NCBI GenBank assembly: GCA_963699835.1
Contig: CAVOVJ010000015.1
Span: 1 to 64,000, forward strand
Source: BM003 sp963699835
Lineage (GTDB): Bacteria; Pseudomonadota; Gammaproteobacteria; Steroidobacterales; BM003
Direction of reading: 5' to 3'
DNA: 64,000 nucleotides
Shown here: in pieces, positions 1-8,416 of the stretch
Layout of the letters: every line of letters begins with the position of its first letter
Numbering within the stretch: the stretch's first letter is position 1
Made by a program: the position numbers and the translations under genes
The notes under the pieces: model-generated
Told to the model about the DNA's origin: nothing
Database searches by the model: none
The model's input: the letters and a program-made list of their open reading frames with translations, nothing else

Positions 1-2
1 CG

Positions 3-122
3 TCCAACCTCGTTTTCGACTGGATAGCAACCAAAGATTTTCAGGCCGCTGACTCTGGGTATCTGGAGGAGGGCCACGTTTTCGTGTCGAGGAAGGATTA
101 CGATTGGTGGAAGGATTCAAAC
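3..122 (+). other. Open reading frame entering from the left edge, unassigned
   Basis: Frame 3 is open from the first base and runs directly into the ATG at 123. It reads like protein (for example DWIATKDFQAADSGYLEEGH, then KDYDWWKDS). It could be the end of an upstream gene whose stop has been lost to a frame error, or chance. No family was recognised and no start codon is in the window. Confidence 0.25.
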
Positions 123-935
123 ATGAGACACATAATTGCATTGTTTACTTGGAGTTTTCACGCTAGGTTCCGCTGCAAACACAACTCTTATCGCGCTTCC
201 CGGAGGAACGGAGTGCATAGTTAACAACCAGGGGAATCAAGACACCCAGGAGGAAAATATAGAGTATCGGATGGAGGAGCGTGCGATACCAATAACGCCG
301 CCGGCACAATTCGGTTGGCGAATATTCCTGCCGAATTCCGGCGGAGCACAGATATCAGGGGATCTTAGACTCAACGCGCAAGGATTTACACTGACCAATC
401 GGAACGATCAGAGCAGGCGCTAACGGTTCTTCTATAAACTCGATAGTCCTCGTAGCACTGTCAGTGGCCATTGAGGAAGCTACAAATGTAATAATACCCA
501 GCCCGCAGTTTGTGGGCACTGTTAACGCTCCTGCAAATAATCCGCTTGCGGGCGGAGAGCGTTTCTACGCTGCAACAACTTATGAGGACCCCATCATCGG
601 GGGCTCGGGAACGCGAGAGGGCAGGTGTACATGGGACGCCCCTGCTCAGCCTGTTCCAAACCCACACCCGAATATGTACAACGTGCTTTCGGCGCAATCG
701 ACATGCGCGAACTCGGACGCCGTAACATTGAGGGGGCGGGGATGGGAATGGGGAATCATGGGATTCAGTTCGGCCGAAACAGCAATTCGTTTGGCCGAAC
801 AGTCTCGACTTTATAACATGCCCTAACGGATCCTGTGATTTTCGAGAAATTATTGATATTCCTGAACCGGCCATATTTGGGCTGTTTGTTCTCGGACTTC
901 TCGGCATCGGATTCGCTAGGCGAAGATTGATCTGA
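123..935 (+). CDS. PEP-CTERM sorting domain protein (frame-broken)
   Basis: Exported protein of about 270 aa, with reading frame breaks near 148, 419 and 821. Joining the frames gives an N-terminal signal peptide (MRHIIALF then LGVFTLGSAANT). A Gly/Asn/Pro-rich body follows (NVIIPSPQFVGTVNAPANN, WDAPAQPVPNPHPNMYN). The end is IPEPAIFGLFVLGLLGIGFA followed by RRRLI and a stop at 933-935. That end is a textbook PEP-CTERM signal: a Pro-Glu-Pro motif, a hydrophobic helix and an Arg cluster. Such proteins are cleaved by an exosortase and displayed or released at the surface, usually in exopolysaccharide-producing Gram-negatives. No exosortase gene is in the window. Only one base has to be removed at 821 to fuse the body to the tail, so the breaks look like sequencing errors, although decay cannot be excluded. 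Function is unknown. Confidence 0.75.
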
Positions 936-951
936 TGTTGTCTTATTTTTC

Positions 952-1138
952 TTATCAGAACCCCGCTTCGGCGGGGTTTTCTTTTTTCTCAGCACAATCC
1001 GCTCCAACTCCCGCAGGGCATCGCGGTGCTTATGATCCTTCACGTAACCCGGCAGATCACTTCCGAAAATAGGCATTTGGACAATATGGCTCATCATGCG
1101 ATGAGGGGGCGAGGTGAATATCTGTGTGATCGGGACAG
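952..1138. repeat. Diverged direct repeat, copy A (terminator plus about 155 bp)
   Basis: This block is about 187 bp and matches 2875-3061. It starts at the terminator and continues through a stretch that, on the minus strand from the ATG at 1076, reads MPIFGSDLPGYVKDHKHRDA and then LRELERIVLRKKKTPPKRGS. Most differences from copy B fall in third codon positions of that minus-strand frame (Lys, Asp, Ala, Glu, Leu codons), with conservative D/E and one H/P change. This pattern suggests the block was, or is, protein-coding on the minus strand. The remaining bases up to the next gene (1139-1306) show nothing recognisable apart from a Shine-Dalgarno-like AGGAG before 1307. Confidence 0.7.
959..987 (+). 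terminator. Rho-independent terminator after the PEP-CTERM gene
   Basis: A perfect 8 bp stem (AACCCCGC / GCGGGGTT) with a TTCG tetraloop is followed by a T-rich tract broken by one C. It lies 24 bases after the PEP-CTERM stop. An identical hairpin occurs at 2882-2910. Confidence 0.9.
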
Positions 1139-1306
1139 ATTCACTAATCCGAAACATCTATTGTCAATAAATTGGCAGCCACGCTGCGGCAATTCCGTAT
1201 TGTTTTTCAGCGCGTTAGCAATAGACTGCAAGTTGGGGCTGTTTATCGTTTTCGCGCCTAAATTTTCCGCCTCCTCGCAATCAAAAAACCCTCCAGGAGT
1301 TTTGCA

Positions 1307-2779
1307 ATGAAACTCACGAAACGAGAGCTGGTGGCGATATTACTCGCCATGCCAATTTTTCTGCTGCTCACAGGATTCGAAGCAGATACGCAATCTTCTT
1401 TTGTGGTCAACCTTTCGACCGGTGTGAAACTCAGCGGTGACCTGATCGACATTGGGAAACCGGATAGGCAATGGAAGATCGTCAATGCGCCCGCTGGGGT
1501 GCCGCTTGGGTACGTCACAGTGGTGGAGCGATCGCGGGCTCACTTTGTCGACCTAGAACCGAATGCGCGCTGGATCAGTGCCAACGCGAATACCAATGTT
1601 GACGCACCGGTTGGCCTGTATTTCTATCAGACAAGCTTCAATGTGAGTACCTTGCAGGGCGTTTCTGTCGAAATTCAGGGTGAATTGGCGGTTGATAACC
1701 ACGTTGTGGATATCCTTCTAAACGGTAACAGCATATTTGCCAGTTATTGCGCAAGCCCGCCGTGTGACGATTTCGACTATGCAACGCCGTTTTTCTATAG
1801 CGATCAGCAGTTCTTCAAAACCGGTCCAAACACTTTGGTCTTTGTTGTCGAGAACGAACCAGGAGACACGAACCCGTCGTCATTTGTCTTCAGTGGAGCC
1901 TTAACCATTGATTTCGCCGATAACCCATTGGCTGAGACCAGCTCCCAAATGTTGATCAAGAAGAAAGGGCCCACCGCCAAGGTAATCTGTTCTTACCGTC
2001 AGCCCGGCAGTGACTTTAAGGGGCCCCTGTTCTTCGACTATCTCATGAGCGCCGAACCGGTGAACGGTGGACAGAATGGGGGTTCATCATGGACCGACAG
2101 ATTCCGGTTCTTCGTGCCCTACGCGATCAGTCGCTGGGTGGAATTTGGCCCGAATGGCACCAAGTTCGTTCTCATAAAGACAAAGAAGGGCCTCTGGAAG
2201 ATTTCCTTGATGCGCGAATTCGACGTCGCAGAAGGGAAAGTAATCTGTGACGGAGCGATTCGCGAGGCAGACGATGGCAGCCTGACTGACCTGTCGGACT
2301 CTCTGAGGCTGAGCGGTTATCTCGACAATACTAATTTCGTAAACATCGATTTCGACGATCTGAATGGCCAGTCCCGCTATTATGAAGAGGGTGATGCTTA
2401 TTTGGAGGACGGTTTTCGAATTCAAGTCGTCAGTGACCATGCCTGGATACTAGGTCCTAATTCTAATGCCCCAGCCCTGACTAATTGGATGGGAACTCGC
2501 GACTCCGCACGAGGTGGGGGGGTCCTCCGGTTAGACCGTTTCGGGAAAGAATTTGATGCTCACTCATTGTAGGATTCAGCGAAAGCCTTTTAGGTATCTA
2601 CGTAGTGTCTTCCCAAAGGCGGCGCAGTCGACTATTACGAGTTCGATGATGCGCCGACCCACGATGGCGAAGAGCTATTCAGGCTGGAAGGTCCAGATTG
2701 GCGAGGCGTGACTTGGATAGAATTGAGCTTCGATGGCTCTTGGTACACAGGCTGGGACGACATTCGCCTATCATATTAA
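1307..2779 (+). CDS. Exported protein of PEP-CTERM type (tail frame-broken)
   Basis: The ATG at 1307 follows CCAGGAG. Residues 1-25 form a signal peptide (KRELVAILLAMPIFLLLTG). The frame is continuous to 2572 (421 aa). A galactose-binding-like region (FYQTSFNVSTLQGVSVEIQG) is followed by a second domain. That domain is interrupted near 2567 and 2620 and continues in other frames as GFSESLLGIYVVSSQ, then GAVDYYEFDDAPTHDGEELF, and ends WIELSFDGSWYTGWDDIRLS-Tyr-stop at 2779. The pattern FDAHS...YVVSSQGG...FRLEG...W.ELSF...DDIRL resembles the domain that usually sits just before a PEP-CTERM signal. A recognisable but broken signal follows (2784-2858). It is probably a surface or secreted protein; ligand and function are unknown. 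Confidence 0.6.
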
Positions 2780-2783
2780 CTGA

Positions 2784-2858
2784 CCCGGAATCCAAAACTC
2801 GCGATATATTAGCGCCCGCATCATGAGCATTGGAGTCGCGAGAAGACTAATGATCTGA
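2784..2858 (+). pseudogene. Degraded PEP-CTERM tail
   Basis: After the stop of the preceding gene, one frame starts Pro-Glu-Ser (2785) and another ends IGVARRLMI-stop (2829-2858). This compares with IGFARRRLI-stop in the intact tail at 906-935. The two halves are out of frame with each other and with the upstream protein. It is either a decayed sorting signal or one hidden by base errors. Confidence 0.4.
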
Positions 2859-2874
2859 TTCAATCACATGATTG

Positions 2875-3061
2875 TTATGAGAACCCCGCTTCGGCGGGGT
2901 TTTCTTTTTTCTCAGCACAATCCGCTCAAGTTCCCGCAGCGCCTCGCGGTGCTTCGGGTCTTTCACGTAACCCAGGGCCGATCACTTCCAAATATCGGCA
3001 TGTGTCGAATAAGCTCATCATGGATGATGGGGCGAGGCGTATTCGTGGCGAAATGTGACAG
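2875..3061. repeat. Diverged direct repeat, copy B
   Basis: Homologue of 952-1138. The minus strand again encodes MPIFGSD (ATG at 3001) and GYVKDPKHREALRELERIVL followed by RKKKTPPKRGS. A 2-base difference near 2975 puts the two parts out of frame in this copy. See copy A for the codon-position pattern. Confidence 0.7.
2882..2910 (+). terminator. Rho-independent terminator (second copy)
   Basis: Same AACCCCGC-TTCG-GCGGGGTT hairpin and T tract as at 959-987, again placed just after a PEP-CTERM-like coding end. Confidence 0.85.
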
Positions 3062-3143
3062 AAAATTGAATCGTGACCATCTCGTATCGGATGGGACGTA
3101 AGAAAGGATGGGTCCTACACTCTTAGGAGCGTCAAAATCAGAG

Positions 3144-3581
3144 TCAGCGGCATTTCTCAACGGCCGACACCGCGAGGCTGAATAGCTCGCGCCGCTTTTC
3201 ATCGGTCAACTCCGCCCCATAGAGGTCATTCTCGAGCGCATAGAAACCTGATGTCAGCGAAAGAAGGAACAAATTAAAGGGCGAATAAGAAAACCCATAA
3301 GCGATTGGCAAATTATCATATAGGCAGTCGCAATAAGAGAACGCGTCGGCTCGCACTTTACGAAGGATGGGCGTGCATTGATCAAGCCATTTGGTTTGGC
3401 CATGTTCTCGCATCTCGTCTCCTGATCTTTCCATATCCTCCATCATTTTTTCGATCTCGGACCAAGATTCTTCAAACTCCTCCAGTGCGGCCTCGTTTTC
3501 CGGCGGTGCCGTTATCTCCCCCTGTCCCCAGGTGAGGCTCGGAGTAAGGAAGACTAACGCCAACATGAAATACAAATGCAT
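3144..3581 (-). CDS. Small exported protein of unknown function
   Basis: 145 aa. A clear signal peptide (MHLYFMLALVFLTPSLTWGQ, residues 1-20) with a predicted cleavage after Trp-Gly-Gln is followed by a very acidic helical stretch (EEFEESWSEIEKMMEDMERS, residues 35-54). A C-terminal half follows with four Cys residues, including a Cys-Asp-Cys motif and one near the very end. The Cys residues suggest disulphides in the periplasm. It stands alone between the repeat block and tRNA-Glu, and no family was recognised. The exported leader and coherent composition make it a likely real gene. Confidence 0.6.
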   Translation of the reverse strand: MHLYFMLALVFLTPSLTWGQGEITAPPENEAALEEFEESWSEIEKMMEDMERSGDEMREHGQTKWLDQCTPILRKVRADAFSYCDCLYDNLPIAYGFSYSPFNLFLLSLTSGFYALENDLYGAELTDEKRRELFSLAVSAVEKCR

Positions 3582-3982
3582 CGTCTACACCTCCAGAGGG
3601 CGGCAGTCGGTACTCGCAGTCTAGCCATTTGGAGCATATTTGATCGCGAAAGTACCATTTTTTCTTTTTTCCTTCTCTCTGTGAGTGTCGAAACATGCCC
3701 CGTATCCGATATAACGCGGACGGGAACCCATGGGTTTTTGTTTGGGATAGCGTGTGGGGTGCCCAGCAAGTGAACTGGCTGATCCTCAAGACCCGGAATG
3801 TGGCTGCTTACCCGGCGAATAAGTCAGGGACAGCCAATGCGGCCAAGGAGAGCTGCAATAGCCCCGGAGTCGGCCAGCGCGTTTCGCCAATAATTGTTCC
3901 AATTTCGGGACGGGGAATTAGGTAAAAATTAGGTAAATCGGCTTATGATCGACTTGTGATAGACCTATGTGATTGTTTTTAT
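3582..3982. other. Intergenic region, no gene recognised
   Basis: About 400 bp. A 76-codon plus-strand frame (3695-3925) has no ribosome-binding site or recognisable protein character. Two near-identical AATTAGGTAAA motifs lie around 3916-3938, upstream of nothing on the plus strand and downstream of tRNA-Glu. Confidence 0.5.
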
Positions 3983-4058
3983 TGGCGCTCCCTAGGGGAC
4001 TCGAACCCCTGTTTTCGGCGTGAGAGGCCGACGTCCTAGGCCACTAGACGAAGGGAGC
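3983..4058 (-). tRNA. tRNA-Glu, anticodon CTC
   Basis: Read on the minus strand, the acceptor stem is GCTCCCT/AGGGAGC with discriminator G. The D arm begins TCGTCTAG and the anticodon loop is CTCTCAC, giving anticodon CTC. The T arm is AGGGGTTCGAGTCCCCT, and CCA is encoded (3983-3985). The overall sequence closely follows proteobacterial tRNA-Glu. The CTC rather than the more common TTC anticodon makes this a GAG-specific isoacceptor. Confidence 0.93.
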
Positions 4059-4139
4059 GCGGAACTGGAGGGCGATGCCGCCCGACAGGAAGACTGCTAT
4101 TATACGGCGCCATTAACTTAGCTCAAGTGGTACAGAAGT

Positions 4140-5490
4140 TTGCAAGGAGAGTCCCAGCCGCCCGGTCACGACTGGACCCGTCCCGCCAAGGTAATCCCCC
4201 GGCCCGAGCACAACGTCTCGCGGGCCAATATCTCGAAACCTGCTTTGAAGGTGCTTTACCGGCTGAAGAGTTCGGGATATCAGGCATTCCTGGTCGGCGG
4301 CGGCGTCCGCGATCTGTTGCTAGGCCGCGAACCCAAGGATTTCGACATCGTTACCGATGCCAGCCCGGATGAGGTGCGGCAGTTGTTTCGCAATTGCCGT
4401 CTGATCGGGCGGCGCTTTCGCCTGGCGCATGTCCGTTTTGGCCGCGAGATCATCGAAGTCGCGACGTTTCGCGCCCGTGCCGACATCCACGAGGAAGAGG
4501 ACAGCGATCATGTCCGCGACGAGGGTGGACGGATTCTGCGCGACAACGTCTATGGGGATATCGACCAGGATGTGTGGCGGCGCGACTTCACCGCCAATGC
4601 GCTTTACTACAACATCGCGGATTTCTCGATCTGGGATTATTGCGACGGCGTCACCGATGTCGCAGCCGGGATGCTGCGGCTTATCGGCGATCCGGAGGTG
4701 CGCTATCGCGAAGACCCGGTCCGCATGCTGCGGGCAGTCCGCTTTGCGGCGAAGCTCGGATTCCGGATCGAGGCCGAGACTGAAAAACCGTTGTTCGCAC
4801 TTGGCGACCTGCTCGACGATGTACCGCCGGCGCGGCTTGTTCGAGGAGACCCTGAAGCTGTTCCAGTCCGGACATGCGCTCGCCTCGTTCGAGCACCTGC
4901 GCCACTACGATTTGTATCGCCATCTCTTCCCGAGTTCCGATCGCGAACTCGGGCGTGATGACGCGGATTCCTTTCGTCGTCTGTTGACCCAGGGTCTGGC
5001 GAATACCGATGCGAGGGTTGCGGAACGCAAACCAATAACGCCGGCATTTCTGTTCGCGGTGCTGCTGTGGGGTCCGATCAGTCGCGCCGCAGCGGCCCAC
5101 CTCGGGGAAGGCTCCAATCCGGTGATGGCGTTATCGGCGGGCTGCGACGAGGTGATCGTGCGACAGCAATCGAAAATCTCCGTGCCGCGCAGATTCACTA
5201 CCCCGATGAAAGACATTCTGTGCATGCAGCCGCGGTTCGAACGGCGCCAGGGCGGCCGCGCGATGCGACTGCTGGCGCATCCACGATTTCGCGCGGCCTA
5301 CGATTTTCTGTTGCTTCGGGCCGAGGCAGGCGAGGTCGACCAGGAACTCGCGGACTGGTGGACGCGGCTGCAGGAACTCGACCCGGAGGAGCAAAGGCGC
5401 GAGGTGCTCGGCAATGAACGTTCGGGCAACCGCCGTCCGCGCAAACGCCGCCGGCGCCGTCCGGGTGGCGGTGACCAGAAGAATGCCTGA
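4140..5490 (+). CDS. pcnB: Poly(A) polymerase I (one frameshift)
   Basis: Adds 3' poly(A) tails to RNA and so promotes RNA decay. The nucleotidyltransferase motif YQAFLVGGGVRDLLLGREP followed by KDFDIVTDA supplies the GGxVRD signature and catalytic Asp pair. It is followed by CRLIGRRFRLAHVRFG and RRDFTANALYY, as in PcnB. The frame breaks near 4838 (an extra T in CGGCTTGTTCGAG). The second part (LFEETLKLFQSGHALASFEH ... to a Lys/Arg-rich tail, RRPRKRRRRRPGGG) ends at 5490. The combined length of about 450 aa is normal for the family. The start is uncertain; a TTG at 4140 fits the Pro-rich N-terminus seen in relatives (VIPRPEHNVSR). It heads the run pcnB-folK-dNK-panB-panC. Confidence 0.9.
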
Positions 5491-5980
5491 CCGTGCCTGG
5501 CTGCCGGCCCACGTCGGGCTGGGGAGCAATCTCGACGACCCGGCCCGTCAGGTTAACAGCGCGATCGAGCGCTTGCGCGACGTGCCGGACACGATAGTGG
5601 TTTCGGTTTCTCCGCAATATCGCAGTGCGCCGATGGGTCGCCCGGATCAGCCTCACTACGTCAACGCAGTCGCGGCGCTGCTCACGCGACTCGGTGCCGC
5701 GGGTCTTCTGGATGCGCTGATCGGGATCGAGGCCGCGATGGGCAGGGTTCGCGATGGCGAGCGCTGGGGCCCGAGGATTATCGATCTGGACCTTCTGGTG
5801 TATGGAAATCAGGAACTGGACGAGCCCGGATTGCAGGTCCCGCATCCGGGCATTTCGAGCCGCAATTTTGTCTTGTATCCTTTGCGCGACCTGGCGCCGG
5901 AGTTGTGGGTGCCCGGGCAAGGCCGGGTTGCCAAGCTTGCGGCCGCCTGCGACCGTGACGATATTGAACGTATAAGCTGA
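5483..5980 (+). CDS. folK: 2-amino-4-hydroxy-6-hydroxymethyldihydropteridine diphosphokinase
   Basis: Pyrophosphorylates 6-hydroxymethyl-7,8-dihydropterin in folate synthesis. It begins MPDRAWLPAHVGLGSNLDDP, where the GLGSN motif is the family N-terminus. It also contains QYRSAPMGRPDQPHYVNAVA and the signature RWGPRIIDLDLLVYG with its catalytic Asp residues, then VPHPGISSRNFVLYPL. About 165 aa, normal. The ATG at 5483 overlaps the pcnB stop by 8 bases. An in-frame upstream ATG at 5414 would add an Arg/Ala-rich leader made of the pcnB tail in another frame and is unlikely. Confidence 0.93.
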   Translation: MPDRAWLPAHVGLGSNLDDPARQVNSAIERLRDVPDTIVVSVSPQYRSAPMGRPDQPHYVNAVAALLTRLGAAGLLDALIGIEAAMGRVRDGERWGPRIIDLDLLVYGNQELDEPGLQVPHPGISSRNFVLYPLRDLAPELWVPGQGRVAKLAAACDRDDIERIS

Positions 5981-5985
5981 GTCAA

Positions 5986-6639
5986 ATGCCTGACATCCAC
6001 TACCGATATGTCGTCGTCGAGGGTCCGATTGGCGTCGGCAAGACCAGTCTTGCGCGGCGGCTTGCCCAGAGTTTCGGCAGCGAGCTGCTGCTGGAGGAGC
6101 CCGAAGATAATCCGTTTTTGCCTCGATTTTACGAGGATCCGCGCGGCACTGCGTTACCGGCGCAGCTCTTTTTCCTCTTCCAGCGCGCGCGGCAGATGGA
6201 GCAATTACGTCAAAGCGACATGTTCGAACAGGTCCGTGTTGCGGATTTTCTGCTCGATAAGGATCGCCTGTTTGCCGAGCTCACGCTCGACGCGCACGAG
6301 CTGAACCTGTATGAGCAGATTTTCTCAAAGCTTGCCATCGATGCGCCGGATCCGGACCTCGTGGTCTACCTGCAGGCGCCGGCTGATGTGCTGATGCGCC
6401 GGATCGCGATGCGCGGTATCGCCCACGAGCAGCGTATTCAGCGGGAGTATCTCGAAGCGTTGATGGAATCCTATGCGCGATTTTTCCATGAGTACGACCG
6501 CTCGCCGCTGTTGATCGTCAATACGACGGATATCGACCCGGTCAACAATGCCGCCGATTACCAGTTGCTCTATGAACGCATCATGGAGGTGCGTAGCGGC
6601 CGCCACTACTATAATCCGTCGACTGGGGCCCTGGCCTGA
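5986..6639 (+). CDS. Deoxynucleoside kinase family protein
   Basis: 217 aa, P-loop (deoxy)nucleoside kinase. Walker A is VEGPIGVGKTSLARRLA (residues 11-27). The acidic motif LLLEEPEDNPFLPRFYED follows, then the FFLFQRARQM segment and the ADFLLDKDRLFA motif. The LID region MRRIAMRGIAHEQRI and YLEALMESYARFFHEYD complete the dNK/dGK-like fold. Members phosphorylate deoxynucleosides with ATP for nucleotide salvage; the exact substrate cannot be told. It starts 5 bases after folK and precedes panB, a placement seen in several proteobacteria although not in E. coli. It may be co-transcribed with folate and pantothenate genes. Confidence 0.85.
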   Translation: MPDIHYRYVVVEGPIGVGKTSLARRLAQSFGSELLLEEPEDNPFLPRFYEDPRGTALPAQLFFLFQRARQMEQLRQSDMFEQVRVADFLLDKDRLFAELTLDAHELNLYEQIFSKLAIDAPDPDLVVYLQAPADVLMRRIAMRGIAHEQRIQREYLEALMESYARFFHEYDRSPLLIVNTTDIDPVNNAADYQLLYERIMEVRSGRHYYNPSTGALA

Positions 6640-6705
6640 GGCCCAGGTGCGTATTGCAGTCGCACTAGCCTTGGGCCAAGCTTGTCAGCTCGCCAAGGAG
6701 CAAGC

Positions 6706-7536
6706 ATGTACGCACAATTACAACAACGCGGCTCAGCGCGGCCCCCGGTCAATGTTTCGACCCTGCATAAAATGAAGGCAGAGGGTGAGAAGATCGCGAG
6801 CCTGACAGCGTATGACGCGAGCTTCGCCGCACTGGTGGACGAGGCGGAAGTCGACGTCGTGCTGGTGGGCGACTCGCTCGGGATGGTTATCCAGGGATAC
6901 GACACTACGGTGCCGGTGACCGTCGAGGACATCATCTACCACAGCCGTGCGGTCAGCCGGGGTCTGGCGCGCCCGTTGCTGATGGCCGATATGCCGTTTA
7001 TGAGCTATGCAACGCGCGAGCAGGCGCTGGCGAATGCGGTCCGTATGATGCAGGAAGGCGGCGCGCAGATGGTCAAGCTGGAAGGCGGAGCGGGCCAGGT
7101 CGAAATCGTCGCGTACCTGGCGAGTCACGATATCCCGGTGTGCGCCCATCTGGGGCTCAAGCCACAGTCGGTGCACAAGATTGGCGGTTTCAAGGTGCAG
7201 GGCCGGGAGGGCGCTGCGGCCGAACAGATGCGTGCAGACGCACGAGCGCTGGAGGCGGCCGGTGCCGATATCCTGTTGCTCGAATGCATCCCCTCTGATC
7301 TCGGCGCGCAAATTACGGCAGACGCGCATGTGCCGGTCATCGGTATCGGCGCGGGACCTGATGTGGATGGCCAGATTTTGGTGATCTACGACATCCTCGA
7401 ATTGACGCCGGGGCGCAAACCGCGATTCGTGCAGAACTTCATGAGCAGCACCGGCAGCCCGATGGAAGCACTGCGTGCCTATGTGGCCGCCGTCAAAAGC
7501 GGCGATTATCCGGCCGAAGAGCATTGTTTTGCCTGA
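6706..7536 (+). CDS. panB: 3-methyl-2-oxobutanoate hydroxymethyltransferase
   Basis: First step of pantothenate synthesis: transfers a hydroxymethyl group from methylene-THF to alpha-ketoisovalerate. Family motifs are present: KIASLTAYDASFAALVDEA, VLVGDSLGMVIQGYDTTVPV, MVKLEGGA, HLGLKPQSVHKIGGFKVQGR, ECIPSDLGAQIT and IGIGAGPDVDGQILVIYDIL. The start at ATG 6706 is fixed by AAGGAG 5 bases upstream; a GTG 24 bases earlier lacks such a site. 276 aa. panC follows after 15 bases. Confidence 0.97.
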   Translation: MYAQLQQRGSARPPVNVSTLHKMKAEGEKIASLTAYDASFAALVDEAEVDVVLVGDSLGMVIQGYDTTVPVTVEDIIYHSRAVSRGLARPLLMADMPFMSYATREQALANAVRMMQEGGAQMVKLEGGAGQVEIVAYLASHDIPVCAHLGLKPQSVHKIGGFKVQGREGAAAEQMRADARALEAAGADILLLECIPSDLGAQITADAHVPVIGIGAGPDVDGQILVIYDILELTPGRKPRFVQNFMSSTGSPMEALRAYVAAVKSGDYPAEEHCFA

Positions 7537-7551
7537 TCAGGGCCACACGGA

Positions 7552-8403
7552 ATGCAGACCTTAAACGCAATTACTCCGCTCCGCGCACGGCTCAAGTCGT
7601 GGCGGCTTGCTGGGCAGAGTATTGGTTTCGTGCCGACGATGGGGAATCTGCATGCCGGCCACCTGACACTCGTGCAGCTGGCGCAGGATCGCGCCGATCG
7701 CGTCGTTGTCAGCGTTTTCGTCAACCCGACCCAGTTCGGCCCGGCCGAGGACTTTGCCGGATATCCGCGCACGCTGGAGGAAGACAAGCGGCTTCTCGTT
7801 GCCGAGGGTGTCGACATATTGTTTGCTCCGACGGTCGCCGATATGTACGACGATGGCGACGCACACACCGCAAAAATCGAAGTGCCGGGCCTTTCCGATA
7901 TTCTGTGTGGCGCAGTGCGGCCGGGACATTTTTCCGGCGTTGCAACAGTCGTGGCCAAGTTGTTCAATATCGTTCAGCCCGACCTCGCCGTTTTCGGCGA
8001 AAAGGATTTTCAGCAACTGCTGGTCATCCGCAAACTGAGCGCCGATCTGAACTTCCCTATCGAGATTCTCGGGGCGCCGATCGGGCGCGAGGCCGACGGG
8101 CTCGCCTACAGTTCGCGCAATCGTTATCTGACCGATAGCGAACGCGCGACCGCTCCCATACTGCGAAAAATATTGTCAGATGTTGGCGAATCCCTCAGGG
8201 CCGGCCGGCACGACTACCAGGTTTTGCAAAGAAACGCGATCGAGGCGTTGGCCGCGGCGGGATTCAAGCCGGACTACCTGGAGATTCGCGAGGCTTCGGA
8301 CCTGCGGTTGCCAGGCCCCGATAGCGAAGACCTGGTCGTGCTTGCAGCGGCCTATCTGGGTAAGGCGCGGCTGATCGACAACATTCGTCTCAACCGCCGC
8401 TGA
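7552..8403 (+). CDS. panC: Pantoate-beta-alanine ligase
   Basis: Joins pantoate and beta-alanine via a pantoyl-adenylate to give pantothenate. 283 aa with FVPTMGNLHAGHLTLV (the HIGH-like nucleotide-binding motif), VSVFVNPTQFGPAEDF, VRPGHFSGVATVVAKLFNIV, FGEKDFQQL, READGLAYSSRNRYL and the C-terminal AAAYLGKARLIDNI. Directly behind panB. panD is not in the window. Confidence 0.97.
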   Translation: MQTLNAITPLRARLKSWRLAGQSIGFVPTMGNLHAGHLTLVQLAQDRADRVVVSVFVNPTQFGPAEDFAGYPRTLEEDKRLLVAEGVDILFAPTVADMYDDGDAHTAKIEVPGLSDILCGAVRPGHFSGVATVVAKLFNIVQPDLAVFGEKDFQQLLVIRKLSADLNFPIEILGAPIGREADGLAYSSRNRYLTDSERATAPILRKILSDVGESLRAGRHDYQVLQRNAIEALAAAGFKPDYLEIREASDLRLPGPDSEDLVVLAAAYLGKARLIDNIRLNRR

Positions 8404-8416
8404 TTTGTTCGCCGGA

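Noticed and set aside
461..907. 148-codon minus-strand frame opposite the PEP-CTERM gene
   Set aside because: It is antisense to a clear signal-peptide/PEP-CTERM protein and shows no family features.
3695..3925. 76-codon plus-strand frame upstream of tRNA-Glu
   Set aside because: No ribosome-binding site, no recognisable motif and low-complexity composition; left as intergenic.
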